Source: Sorangium cellulosum So0157-2
GTDB taxonomy: Bacteria; Myxococcota_A; Polyangia; Polyangiales; Polyangiaceae
NCBI RefSeq assembly: GCF_000418325.1
Contig: NC_021658.1
Location: 6,710,001-6,774,000 of the forward strand
Reading direction: 5' to 3'
Length of the DNA stretch: 64,000 bases
How positions within the stretch are numbered: position 1 is the first letter of the stretch; the number at the start of each line of letters is the position of its first letter. The position numbers and the translations under genes were made by a program. The notes beneath the pieces were generated by a model. It was not told the DNA's origin. It worked only from the letters and a program-made list of their open reading frames with translations, and did no database searches. Positions 1 through 8,752 of this stretch are shown one piece after another.

Positions 1-1088
1 CATCTGCAATCCGCGCCGATCTTCGGAGGAGCCGCCTCGCGGAGAGACTACCCTTGTCGGATAGCACCTTCGCGCTGCGTTCGCCTCGGATGAGGACCGG
101 CCTCGATCGGACCAGAGAGACGCAAGCTCGCGCTTGCCGATCCTCCAGCTCCGTCGTTCGGGGGCGGGCTTTCTAGCGCCCTGCCTTGAATCTGTCAACC
201 TTTTCTTTCGAGAAGGTCAACCTGCCGATTCGGCCAGTTTAGACTGGCCAGACGGACCGGAGCTGCAGCGCCTTCGCTGCTCGGCTCGCCGGTTCGCCGT
301 TCGGGGCGGGCTTTCTATCGACCTACCTCGAACCTGTCAACCTTCTTTTTTTGAGAAGGTTGACCCGCCGACCAGGCGAGACGGAGCTGCAGCGCCTTTG
401 CTGCTCGGCCCTCCGGTTCGCCGTTCGGGGCGGGCTTTCTATCGACCTGCCTCGAACCTGTCAACCCTCTTTCAAGGGATCGACCCGACGATCGGCCGGG
501 TGGCCCAGGGTCGCAGCGCGTCTGCTGCCCAGCTCCCCGGTCCGCCCGTCGTGCGGACCAGGTTATTGATGTCCTGCGAGGGTGTCAACGGCGACGAGGA
601 GCGTCCGCGGTCGTCCCGCCCGCAGGTCTGGCGCGTTCGGCCGCGCGGCTGGGAATTCCAGGGTGCAAACGCCGATGTGTCCGGCCGTCATGCCGCGGCG
701 TCGCGCGCGGCTGCAGCGGGGCGCCGCACCGCGAGGTGCCGACCGGGGCGGCGCCGATCGACTCCCCGACCGGTATCACTTCGTCGGAGAGCGGATTCCC
801 ATCCATCCAGAGTGAGGACGTGACGAGGGCGCGAGAGCTCCTCCGACGAAAGGCCGCCGCGGGCCGCGCGACATGAGCGCGCCAGAGGTGCGCGAGCGCA
901 CGCGCCGCCGTCTGGGGCGCAATCGCACGAGCGCGAAGGAGAACGCAAAGGACGAACGCGCCCACCGACGCAGCTCGGCTGCGCGCGCGTGCATCGATTG
1001 CGCGACGCGTCCACCTCGCCGCTGGCCTGACCTCTGCAGACATCGGCGACGCGGGTGGCAGAAGGTAGGCGTCAGGGGGGAAGCAGCC
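1..1088. other. Intergenic region without a convincing gene
   Basis: I see no gene with a recognisable domain, signal peptide or ribosome-binding site here. Long open frames exist on both strands, but they cross one another and read as low-complexity Arg/Pro/Ala sequence, as expected from very GC-rich DNA. The left half holds the three degenerate repeats listed separately. The right half is the upstream region of the lipoprotein gene starting at 1089. Confidence 0.6.
140..545. repeat. Three degenerate repeats, each with a GTCAACC hairpin
   Basis: Three copies of a roughly 125-140 bp unit follow one another. Shared parts are CGTTCGGGGCGGGCTTTCTA, a CCT(A/G)CCTCGAACCTGTCAACC block and a GGAGCTGCAGCGCC block. 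Each copy contains an inverted repeat: 194-221, 336-364 and 460-484. The middle one has perfect 11-bp arms (GTCAACCTTCT and AGAAGGTTGAC) around a 7-nt loop; the outer two have mismatches. They could be transcribed structures or a non-autonomous element family. The function is unknown. Confidence 0.7.
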
Positions 1089-2621
1089 ATGACTATGCGC
1101 ATCGGGGCGGTGGCGGTGAGCTCGGCGGTTCTCGCGCTGGGCTGTATGGATCCGGATCGGCAAGAGCCGCTGCGCGACGGCGCGGCGGCTCTCCAGAGCG
1201 GCGCGGGGCCGGCGGCGGCGCGCTTCATCGAGGGCGGCTCGGTGCCGTACGTGCTCGGGTTCTCGCCGGAGACGGGGCAGATCCTCGGCGGCTCGCACAC
1301 GCTCCTCATCCCCCTGAGCGGGACGCGCGAGCCCATGGACGCCGCGAACCTCCCCACGAGCCTGCACCCGGAGCTCCGGGGAACCTACGCGGCGCTGAAC
1401 TCGACCCTGCTGCAAGGCCAGTCCACGGGCCCCTTCGCCTCGCAGTGGTGGCCCCAGAACAGGAACGGCATCGCCGACCGCTGGAACTCCGCGGTCAAGG
1501 ATTACGGCGATCTGACGTCGGATCCGGACAACCTCTCGCCGGCGGAGAAGTACGATCTCCTGTTCTACGCGGGGCAGGCGCGGTCGCTGGAGCCGCCCGC
1601 GGGCGCCGCCGCCGGCGAGGCGGGCCTGCCGGAGGGCGCGCGCGCGGCGCCGCGGGCGACGCGGGTCGCGGGGCCGACGACGTACTGGGAGCTGACGCAC
1701 CACGGCCTGTACCAGGGCGTGACCCCGGAGTACTGGTGGGGACACTGCAACGGCTGGGCGGCCTACGTCGTCGCGGAGGGCGGCGGCCCGCCGCTGCGCG
1801 ACATCCGGGTGAAGGTCTCCGGCAGCACGCTGACCGAGTGCGCGTCGATCGAGCGGGGGTGCATCCTGTTCCGCACGGCGGACATCGAGGCGCTCATGAC
1901 CGAGGTGTACCACCACGACTCCGCCACCATGTCGGGGCGGCGCTGCGAGACGCGGGAAGACCTCGTCCTGCGCGACGTCTACGGCAGGCCGGTCGATCCG
2001 GCGTGCCGCGACCTGAACCCGGGGACGATGCACGTGGCCATGACCGGCCTGCTCGGGCTCGGCGCGAGCTCCATCAGCTCCGCGTCGAGCGGTCGAGCGC
2101 AGCGCTCGTTCGTCGTCGACTACACGTGGCACCGCGAGGTGTGGAGCTACCCGGTCACGTCGTTCACCATCGACACGATGGCGGAGGTGAGCGCGCAGGA
2201 GGCGGCGCGGCTCGTCTGTAACGGCGGGTACCAGGGCGCCGATTGCTACAACTACGTGCTCAACCCGAACGCCAGGCGCTTCGTCCGCGTCGGGGCGCGC
2301 TACGGGATGATCTCGGACGAGGTGAGCGCCGCCGACCTTCTCCGGCCGCCCGCGCTGCGCAACGTCCCGATCCTCAACGCGGAGCTCCACTACGTGCTCG
2401 AGCTCGACGATCGGCTGACGGTGCTCGGCGGCGAGTGGATCAAGAACCCCGCCTTGGCCAACGGCGTGAACGGCAAGGCCATGCACCCGGACTACCTCTG
2501 GATCCCGGTGAGGCCGCAGGGCGCGGGCGAGGACGGCGACGATCTGGGCGGCTCCGGAGACAACCCGTACATCGCGTACTCGCGCGCGAGGGCGCTGCTC
2601 GATCTGTCGCGGCGACGGTGA
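1089..2621 (+). CDS. Secreted lipoprotein, transglutaminase-elicitor-like
   Basis: The 510-residue product starts with a lipoprotein signal (MTMRIGAVAVSSAVLALGC, lipobox LGC). I chose ATG 1089 because it gives this signal and has a GGGGGGAAG stretch just upstream; the open frame extends further but without sense. The core resembles the transglutaminase-elicitor family (oomycete GP42/M81-type): WWGHCNGWAAYV with Cys220 in the position of the catalytic Cys, and near the C-terminus GGEW followed by HPDYLWIP (His466, Asp468). By family analogy it would cross-link or hydrolyse glutamine side chains outside the cell. The assignment rests on motif pattern only. It converges on the lipoprotein gene at 2659. 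Confidence 0.7.
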   Translation: MTMRIGAVAVSSAVLALGCMDPDRQEPLRDGAAALQSGAGPAAARFIEGGSVPYVLGFSPETGQILGGSHTLLIPLSGTREPMDAANLPTSLHPELRGTYAALNSTLLQGQSTGPFASQWWPQNRNGIADRWNSAVKDYGDLTSDPDNLSPAEKYDLLFYAGQARSLEPPAGAAAGEAGLPEGARAAPRATRVAGPTTYWELTHHGLYQGVTPEYWWGHCNGWAAYVVAEGGGPPLRDIRVKVSGSTLTECASIERGCILFRTADIEALMTEVYHHDSATMSGRRCETREDLVLRDVYGRPVDPACRDLNPGTMHVAMTGLLGLGASSISSASSGRAQRSFVVDYTWHREVWSYPVTSFTIDTMAEVSAQEAARLVCNGGYQGADCYNYVLNPNARRFVRVGARYGMISDEVSAADLLRPPALRNVPILNAELHYVLELDDRLTVLGGEWIKNPALANGVNGKAMHPDYLWIPVRPQGAGEDGDDLGGSGDNPYIAYSRARALLDLSRRR

Positions 2622-2658
2622 TCGCCGCCCGACGATCCGCGCTCCCGCGCCCCGCTCG

Positions 2659-3144
2659 TCAGTTCGCGCCCGCCGCCTCGGCGCCGCCTGTCGCTTCCCG
2701 GGCCCCCGCCGCCTCGCCCGTCGCTGCTCCCGGGCCGGCGTGCCCTGCCCCCGCATCGACCGGACCAGGCACGACGCCGCGGTCGGGCTCCCCGAGCACG
2801 CAGGCCTCCTTCCCCTCCACCACCCTGCAGCGGCGATCGGCAGGGCACTTCCCGCCGCACGGCAACCGCACGCACAGCCCCGTCGCAGGATCGCACGCCG
2901 TCCCGGGCTCACAGATCGCGTAGCAGGTGTCGTACACCTCGCGGTTCACGGCCGCCGCCCCGGCCGCGGCGGCGAGCACCGCCGCGGCGTCCGCGTAGGA
3001 GCCGCCCGCCGAAGAGGAGCCGCCTCCCGCCGAGGTCACGGGCCGCGCCCCCACCAGGAACTCGGGCGGACCACGCCTCGCCTTCAAGCAACCAGCCAGG
3101 CTTACAGCCATACAGCAGGACACCAGAAGGGCGGTAATTCGCAT
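2659..3144 (-). CDS. Small cysteine-containing lipoprotein, unknown function
   Basis: The 161-residue product starts at ATG 3144 with MRITALLVSCCMAVSLAGC, a clear lipoprotein signal with lipobox LAGC. After an Ala/Gly-rich stretch comes a Cys-rich segment (CYAICEPGTACDPATGLC, then CGGKCPADRRC) with EGF- or dickerin-like Cys spacing, as often seen in myxobacterial surface proteins with 'C..G..CD..T..C' motifs. The C-terminal 45 residues are Ala/Gly-rich and low in complexity. No enzyme motif is visible. It overlaps no real gene; the stop lies 37 bp from the convergent transglutaminase-like gene, and its promoter region is shared with the divergent gene at 3242. Confidence 0.75.
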   Translation of the reverse strand: MRITALLVSCCMAVSLAGCLKARRGPPEFLVGARPVTSAGGGSSSAGGSYADAAAVLAAAAGAAAVNREVYDTCYAICEPGTACDPATGLCVRLPCGGKCPADRRCRVVEGKEACVLGEPDRGVVPGPVDAGAGHAGPGAATGEAAGAREATGGAEAAGAN

Positions 3145-3241
3145 GGGCCTGAGATCCTGCATACACACCGAAACGATTCAACGACAAGACAGGAACAGAC
3201 TCCGGTACTATGGTCGCCATGAAGGGGGGGAGGCATACAAG

Positions 3242-3946
3242 GTGAGTGAACCTGTACACCTAGCGCCGTTGCCGACGCCGCTCCGCTGGGAAGTACCGCC
3301 CAGGAGCTGGAGCACCGGCAAGGCATCGAGCCTGACCGTCACGGCGGGCGGCAAGACCGACCTGTTCCTCGATCCGGAGCGCACCACCGGCCTCCTGAAC
3401 GCGCCGCGCCTGCTCGGCACGCCGCAGGGGGACTTCCTCGCCAGCGCGCGGGTGACGGTGGGCTTCGCGGCGGCGCACGACGCGGGCGTGCTGCTGCTCT
3501 GGGCGCACGAGCGCGCGTGGGCCAAGCTCTGCTTCGAGCTGTCGCGCGAGCGCGTGCCGACGGTCGCCTCCGTGGTGACCCGCGGCCTGTCGGACGATCG
3601 CAGATCCTTCGAGGTGGACGGCGACCACGTCTGGCTGCGCGTCTCTCGGCTCGGGCGCCTGTGCGCGTTCCACGCCTCCACCGACGGGACGAGCTGGCAC
3701 CTGCTCCGCAGCTTCTCGCTCCGCAGCACGACCGAGCTCGCCGTCGGCTTCTCGGCCCAGTCGCCCGCAGGCGACGGCTGCACCGCCGTCTTCGACGACA
3801 TCCGCTTCACGCCGCGCCGGCTCGGCGATCTGCGCAGCGGAGACGTCGAGAGCGTCGAGAGCGTCGAGAGCGACGCGGCGCTTTCGCGCGCCGGTCAGAT
3901 GCCGCCGCGGACCGGCGTCGCCTCGCCGCTCACGTACGTGTCGTAA
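3242..3946 (+). CDS. DUF1349 family protein
   Basis: The 234-residue product matches the DUF1349 (concanavalin/LamG-like) pattern: RWEVPPRSWS near the N-terminus, a KTDLFLDP segment, then ASARVTVGF, AGVLLLWAHERAWAKLCFE, and a C-terminal GFSAQSPAGDGCTAVFDDI strand. Such proteins have a beta-sandwich fold and unknown substrates. GTG 3242 is preferred over an upstream ATG because GGGGAGG lies at the right distance and the upstream residues do not belong to the family. No signal peptide is seen, so it is probably cytoplasmic. The last 30 residues contain a short VES repeat and are not part of the domain. Confidence 0.85.
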   Translation: MSEPVHLAPLPTPLRWEVPPRSWSTGKASSLTVTAGGKTDLFLDPERTTGLLNAPRLLGTPQGDFLASARVTVGFAAAHDAGVLLLWAHERAWAKLCFELSRERVPTVASVVTRGLSDDRRSFEVDGDHVWLRVSRLGRLCAFHASTDGTSWHLLRSFSLRSTTELAVGFSAQSPAGDGCTAVFDDIRFTPRRLGDLRSGDVESVESVESDAALSRAGQMPPRTGVASPLTYVS

Positions 3947-3997
3947 AGGGCGAGCCTCACCGAGGCCCGCGCGGCGCCCTGGCGCCGTCTCCCGCGG

Positions 3998-4870
3998 TCA
4001 GGACGCCGCCCTCGCGAGCTGGTCGCGCAGCCAGCGCTGCGCCGGATCGTGGTGCGTGCGCTCGTGCCAGATCATGGCGAACGAGAAGCCCGCCAGCTCG
4101 AGGGGCGGCGGCAGCACCGCGAGCCCGAGCGGCGCCGCGGTGGCGTCGACGATGCGGGCGCCCAGGGTGGCCATGAGGTCGGTGGCCGCGACGACGTGCG
4201 GCGCCACCAGGAAGTGCGAGACGGTCGCGGCGACGCGCCGGCTGCGCCCGAGCGCCGCCAGCGCGTCGTCGACCAGGCTGCCCGGCGTGCCGCGCGGCGC
4301 CACGAGGAGGTGCGAGAGCGCGCAGTAGCGGTCGAGGGTGAGGGCTCTGCGCGCCGCCGGATGGCCGCGCCGCACCACGCAGCGGAAGCGCTCGTCGAAG
4401 ATCGGGCGGAGGTAGAGGCCCTCGGGCCAGCCGCGGCGAGGAGGGCCGATCACGACGTCGACGGCGCCCGAGGAGAGCTGCGCGACCACCCCCTCCCGGG
4501 TCAGCGAGAGCGGCAGCATCCACACGTCGATGCCCGGCGCCTCCCGGGCCAGGAGCGACAACAGCGGCGGCAGCAGCACGAGCTCCGCGTAGTCGCCGGT
4601 GGCGACCCGGAAGGTGCGCCGCGCCGCTCCGGGATCGAAGCGCGCTTCGCCGCGGATCGCGCTGGCCAGGCCGCGCAGCGCGGCGCGCAGGCCGGGCGCC
4701 AGGGCCTCGGCGCGCGGGGTGGGCACCATCGCGCCGCGCGTCCCGCGCACCAGCAGCGGATCGCCGAGCGCGCGGCGCAGCCGGCCGAGCGCGTGGCTGC
4801 ACGCCGGCTGGGTCATGCCGAGGCGCGCGGCGGCGCGGGTGACGTGGCCCTGCTCGTCCCTCGCCTCGTC
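3998..4870 (-). pseudogene. LysR-type transcriptional regulator with damaged N-terminus
   Basis: From about 4845 down to the TGA at 3998-4000 the reading is a normal LysR protein: helix-turn-helix (VTRAAARLGMTQPACSHALG, then LGDPLLVRGTRG) and a full substrate-binding domain ending in WLRDQLARAAS. What is missing is the usual first 15-20 residues (the MDLNLL..L-type helix) and any start codon. Upstream the frame is open but reads as unrelated Arg/Ala-rich sequence that belongs to the hydrolase gene on the other strand. The only in-frame ATG nearby (4816) lies inside the helix-turn-helix. Either an N-terminal deletion has occurred or a weak non-ATG start is used. Position suggests it once regulated the divergent hydrolase. 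Confidence 0.7.
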
Positions 4871-4990
4871 GAGCGGCCGCGCTCCTTGCGCGCCGCCGCG
4901 GCGGCGGTCGCGACCCTCGGCGCGATCGAGCTCGTCGGCGTCGCCGGCGCGCTCTCGAGCGAACGCGCCGCGCCGCGCGGTCCGCAAGGC

Positions 4991-5989
4991 ATGGCGTTCG
5001 AGATCCCGCGCGCGATGTTCGACGTCGATCACAGGTTCGTCGAGCTCCCGAGCGGAGCGCGCGTCCATTACGTGGACGAGGGTCAGGGCGAGACGCTCCT
5101 CTTCCTGCACGGCAACCCGGCGTGGTCGTTCCAGTGGCGCGAGCTCATTCACGGGCTCCGGGGCTCGTACCGGTGCGTCGCGCTGGACTATCCGGGCTTC
5201 GGCCTGTCCGAGGCGCCCGCCGGGTTCGGCTTCACGCCGGGCGAGGAGAGCCGCGTCGTCGAGGAGCTCGTCGATCGGCTCGGCCTCCGCGACGTGACCC
5301 TGGTCATGCAGGACTGGGGCGGCCCCATCGGCCTCGGGTTCGCCGGGCGCCGGCCCGAGCTCGTGCGGCGCGTCGTCCTCGGGAGCACGTGGGCCTGGCC
5401 GACCAGCGCGAGCACGCCGCGCGGCAAGTTCTCGAGGATCGTCGGCGGGCCGATCGGCGAGTTCGCGCAGGTGAACTTCAACGGGTTCGCCGCGCTGGGG
5501 ATCGACAACGGGATCGTGCGGGAGCTGCCCGCCGAGGTCGCCGACGTCTATCTCCGGCCGTTTCTCCCGCTCGATCGCCGCGGCATCGCGGCCTTCTATC
5601 CGGGGCAAATCACGGCCGCGACCGAGTACTTCGCGGAGGTCGAAGCCGGCCTGCCCCGGCTCGCGGACAGGAAGGCGCTCATCTTCTGGGCGCTCAAGGA
5701 CGTCGGGTTTCCGCGCAGCGATCTCGCCCGCTTCGAGGCCGCCTTCCCAGACCACAAGACGATCGAGCTCCCCGACGCGGATCACTTCTTCTTCGAGGAC
5801 GCCGCGGAGGTGATGATCGCGGAGATCCGCGCGTTCGTCCCTGCGGGCCCGGCCGCACCGACCCGCGCTCGGCGACGCCCGCTGACGACCTGGCAGACGA
5901 CGCCGGTCGTCTGTTTGAGAGGTAGGAGAGGTATAAGGAGGGTTCCAGTGCCGATCGACGGCACGTCGCACGGAGGCTCAGCGCCATGA
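4991..5989 (+). CDS. Haloalkane-dehalogenase-like alpha/beta hydrolase
   Basis: The 332-residue product (counted from ATG 4991) is an alpha/beta hydrolase. It has HGNPAWSFQWR (oxyanion region, His40), the nucleophile elbow MQDWGGPIG with Asp108 followed by the halide-binding Trp typical of haloalkane dehalogenases, and the catalytic His265 in DADHFFFED. An Asp nucleophile rather than Ser argues for dehalogenase or epoxide-hydrolase-type chemistry; the substrate is unknown. A GTG at 4844 would add a hydrophobic Ala-rich N-terminus that could be a membrane anchor, so the start is not settled. The stop overlaps the next gene start as ATGA (5986-5989), which implies translational coupling. Confidence 0.85.
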   Translation: MAFEIPRAMFDVDHRFVELPSGARVHYVDEGQGETLLFLHGNPAWSFQWRELIHGLRGSYRCVALDYPGFGLSEAPAGFGFTPGEESRVVEELVDRLGLRDVTLVMQDWGGPIGLGFAGRRPELVRRVVLGSTWAWPTSASTPRGKFSRIVGGPIGEFAQVNFNGFAALGIDNGIVRELPAEVADVYLRPFLPLDRRGIAAFYPGQITAATEYFAEVEAGLPRLADRKALIFWALKDVGFPRSDLARFEAAFPDHKTIELPDADHFFFEDAAEVMIAEIRAFVPAGPAAPTRARRRPLTTWQTTPVVCLRGRRGIRRVPVPIDGTSHGGSAP

Positions 5990-7227
5990 ACAGAGAGCTG
6001 CGCGCGCGCATCATGCATATCGTGGGAGCCGGCGTGTTCACCGGCCTGTCGCTGGCGCTCGGCTGCCAGGACGGCGACGGCGGCGGCGCGGAGACCGCAG
6101 GCGGGGCCGGCGGGGCCGGAGGAACCGGCGGCGCCGGCGAGCAGGGCGGCGCCGGCGCACAGGGCGGCGCCGGCGGACAAGGCGGCTCCGGCGGACAAGG
6201 CGAGGTCGGTGAGACGAGGTGCTTCCCGCCGGAGGAGGTCCGCGCCGACGCCGGCGCTGGCGGGGCCGGCGGCGCGGGGGGAAGCGCCGCGACCTGCCCG
6301 AGCCAGTACCATCCGAACCCCGTGTCCTGCGTGGTCTACGAAAATGGCCGTCTGGAAGACGGCCAGTGCTGCTACGACACCAACAACCTGGGCGTCGGCG
6401 CCTGCGGCCGCCCGTTCTTCGTGGGCGGCGAGCCGCGCCTCGCGGGCGTCGAGGCGCGGGCCGACTGGGTGCTCGCCGCCGCGGCGGACGAGCCGCTCGC
6501 CCTCGACCCCGCGACGCGCACCGCCCTCGCCGAAGCGTGGCTCGCCGACGCGCGCCTCGAGCACGCGTCCGTCGCATCCTTCGCGCGCTTCACCCTCGAT
6601 CTGCTCGCCCTCGGCGCGCCGCCCGCCCTGATCGACGCCGCGCAGCGCGCCCTCTCGGACGAGCTGCATCACGCCCGCGCCTGCTTCACCCTCGCGAGCC
6701 GCTACGCCGGCCGGTCGCTCGGCCCGGGGATGCTCGCGCTGGACGGCGCGCTCGACGCGCCCACGCTCGCCGGCGCGGCGGCCAGCGCGGTGCGCGAGGG
6801 CTGCGTGGGCGAGACGCTCGCCGCGCTCCAGGCCGGCGCGCAGCGGAGCCGCGCCCGCGAGCCCGACGTGCGCCGCGCCCTCGACCGGATCGCCGCCGAC
6901 GAGGCCGCCCACGCCGAGCTCGCCTGGGCCTTCGTGCGCTGGGCCGTCGCGCGGGGCGGCGAGCCGGTGCGCGCCGCCGTGGCCCGCGCCTTCGACGAGG
7001 CGCTCGCCGCCGTGCGCGCCGCCCCGGGCCCGGAGCGCGCCGGGATCGACGCCGCGGCGTGGCACGACCACGGCCGGCTCACCGAGGCGGAGCGGGCGCG
7101 CTGCCATCTCGACGCCGTGCGCGAGGTCATCGCGCCGTGCGCAGAGGCGCTCTTGTCCGCGTCGCCCGCGCCGCCCGCGCCGCCCGCGTCGCCCGCGGGC
7201 ATCGCCGGTCTGGACGCCCCGGCGTAG
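5986..7227 (+). CDS. Lipoprotein with C-terminal ferritin-like diiron domain
   Basis: The 413-residue product starts with a signal ending in LSLALGC (lipobox). A long Gly/Ala-rich linker with GGAGGAG repeats follows, then a Cys-rich segment (CPSQYHPNPVSCVVYENG and CCYDTNN). From about residue 180 a helical ferritin-like domain shows the expected ligands: LEHASVASFARF, DELHHARACF, REGCVGETLAA and DEAAHAELAW, that is, two E..H pairs plus a Glu helix. Such myxobacterial proteins are exported and presumably bind two irons; the reaction is unknown. It overlaps the preceding hydrolase by 4 bp. Its last codons are part of a duplicated segment (see 7200-7281). Confidence 0.85.
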   Translation: MNRELRARIMHIVGAGVFTGLSLALGCQDGDGGGAETAGGAGGAGGTGGAGEQGGAGAQGGAGGQGGSGGQGEVGETRCFPPEEVRADAGAGGAGGAGGSAATCPSQYHPNPVSCVVYENGRLEDGQCCYDTNNLGVGACGRPFFVGGEPRLAGVEARADWVLAAAADEPLALDPATRTALAEAWLADARLEHASVASFARFTLDLLALGAPPALIDAAQRALSDELHHARACFTLASRYAGRSLGPGMLALDGALDAPTLAGAAASAVREGCVGETLAALQAGAQRSRAREPDVRRALDRIAADEAAHAELAWAFVRWAVARGGEPVRAAVARAFDEALAAVRAAPGPERAGIDAAAWHDHGRLTEAERARCHLDAVREVIAPCAEALLSASPAPPAPPASPAGIAGLDAPA

Positions 7228-7281
7228 CTCGGCCGCACCGACGTTCGGCCATCGCCGGCCCGGACGCCCCGGCATAGCTTC
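7200..7281 (+). repeat. Short direct duplication at the 3' end of the ferritin-like gene
   Basis: The segment encoding the last residues and stop (CATCGCCGG, then GGACGCCCCGGC at 7200-7229) recurs about 52 bp later at 7252-7281 with a few substitutions. The second copy lies after the stop codon. It looks like a small tandem duplication. Confidence 0.7.
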
Positions 7282-7386
7282 GCCCCTGGATTCCGCGCCC
7301 GGCCGCGCCTACGTCAAGCCGCGCGCACGACGCCGGTGCCCGAGAAGAATTCCACGAGCCCCTGCCCCCTGCCCTACCTTCCCGTC

Positions 7387-7692
7387 ATGACCGCGCTTCG
7401 CCAGCTCCGCCTCATCGCGATCCTCGAAGGCCTGTCGTACCTCCTCCTGCTCTTCATCGCGATGCCGCTCAAGTACCTTGCCGGCCAGCCGCTCGCCGTT
7501 CGCGTCGTCGGCAGCGCCCACGGCCTCCTCTTCGTGCTGTTCCTCGCCGCGCTCGCCCACGCCGCCGTCCGGCGCCGGTGGTCGCTCGGGCGCTCGCTGC
7601 TCGCCTTCGTGTCGTCCATCGTCCCCTTCGGGACGTTCGTCTTCGATCGCTCGCTGCGGCGAGAAATCGAGGCGACCCTGCCGTCGCCCTAG
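7387..7692 (+). CDS. DUF3817 family membrane protein
   Basis: The 101-residue product begins MTALRQLRLIAILEGLSYL, followed by KYLAGQPLAVRVVGSAHGLLFVLF and a third hydrophobic segment around SSIVPFGTFVFD. This is the pattern of DUF3817 (YdzA-like) proteins: three membrane helices, a conserved EG near the start, G-AHG in the middle and a PFG motif before the C-terminus. An upstream in-frame ATG at 7336 would add 17 residues foreign to the family, so 7387 is chosen. Function unknown; inner membrane expected. It stands alone, with an AT-rich stretch downstream. Confidence 0.85.
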   Translation: MTALRQLRLIAILEGLSYLLLLFIAMPLKYLAGQPLAVRVVGSAHGLLFVLFLAALAHAAVRRRWSLGRSLLAFVSSIVPFGTFVFDRSLRREIEATLPSP

Positions 7693-7749
7693 GCGAGGCG
7701 GCCGCGGAGACGGCGCGATCCCGGGATCGCGGGCCCGTCCCGCCGCAAC

Positions 7750-7802
7750 CTCGCAAATAATCAACAATTTCAAACAGTTATCGAAATCTAAAAAAGATCG
7801 AG
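7750..7802. promoter_or_regulatory. AT-rich island, promoter candidate
   Basis: A 50-bp stretch with AATAATCAACAATTTC and ATCTAAAAAAGATC contrasts sharply with the surrounding GC-rich DNA. It lies 105-150 bp upstream of the possible start at 7907 of the cytochrome-like lipoprotein. No pair of consensus boxes is clear enough to name a sigma factor. Confidence 0.35.
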
Positions 7803-8017
7803 GGCGTGTCGATCCTGCGTCCGCCCGTTCGTCGTGACGATAGAACCAGGGCGCATCCGGTCGGGAACGGCCGGACGGCCAGCTTCGAACCCAAGGAGAC
7901 ACGACGATGCGATCCATGCACACCGAGGAACCGGCGACGAACGAGGCGAGGACGGGCGCGCAGCAGCCGGATCACGCGACACCGTCCGATCGCCGGACGA
8001 GGAGAGGCCGCACGGTC

Positions 8018-8479
8018 ATGAGGCGCATCTCGATGGCGGCTTGCCTGTTCGTCGCCGCGTGCGGCGGCGCGGACGACGGCGAGCCCGATCCGGTCGCGTG
8101 GCAGGACATGACCTTCGGCGAGCGCACGACGTACATGACCAACGTCGTGGTGCCCCGGATGAAGGAGATCTTCGTCGCGTACGACGCGAAGTACGAGACG
8201 ATGGACTGCACGACGTGCCACGGCGCCGACGGGGCCGCGCGCGCTTACGCCATGCCCAGCGGGCAGATCGCCCCGCTCCCCAACGAGGAGGTGTTCCCCG
8301 AGTGGGTGCAGGATCCGGAGCACCCGGAGCGCATGGAGTGGACCGACTTCATGTTCAACCAGGTCGTGCCGGAGATGGCCGATCTGCTCCAGGTCGCCAG
8401 GTTCGACCCGACGACGATGACCGGCGAGTTCTCGTGCGCCAACTGCCACACCGTGGAGGAAGTCGAGCCCGAGCCGTGA
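8018..8479 (+). CDS. Lipoprotein with two c-type haem-like motifs
   Basis: Read from ATG 8018 the product has 153 residues and begins MRRISMAACLFVAACGG, a lipoprotein signal. It contains CTTCHG near the middle and CANCH near the C-terminus, both CxxCH haem-attachment sites, with Met residues that could act as axial ligands. This suggests a small exported dihaem protein of unknown partner. An alternative start at ATG 7907 has a strong AAGGAG site but would bury the signal 37 residues inside the protein; the 8018 start has GGAGAGG upstream. Both starts may be used. The next gene is 270 bp away. Confidence 0.75.
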   Translation: MRRISMAACLFVAACGGADDGEPDPVAWQDMTFGERTTYMTNVVVPRMKEIFVAYDAKYETMDCTTCHGADGAARAYAMPSGQIAPLPNEEVFPEWVQDPEHPERMEWTDFMFNQVVPEMADLLQVARFDPTTMTGEFSCANCHTVEEVEPEP

Positions 8480-8752
8480 CGCGGCCCAGGGGGCGAGTGG
8501 GCCTCGCGGCTCGCGACGCCCCCGCCGCCAGCGCGGCTCGCTCCCCTGGTCTGCGCCCCCTGCGGCTCGGCGTGGGCGTGCCGACGCCGCCCCCTCGCAG
8601 AGCTCTTACCGGACAGGCCACCTCATCTCCCCCGGCGGAGCGCCCCGCCGCGGCCGGCGGCCCGGCACGATCGCGCCGCGCGCAGCGCGACAGCGGCAGC
8701 CCGGTCCCCGCACGCCCGGTTCCGGCTACTCTCCGCTTCGAGGAGGTTTCGC

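Noticed and set aside
585..2912. 775-residue frame on the minus strand
   Set aside because: It is antisense to the transglutaminase-like gene and consists of low-complexity Arg/Pro/Ala sequence.
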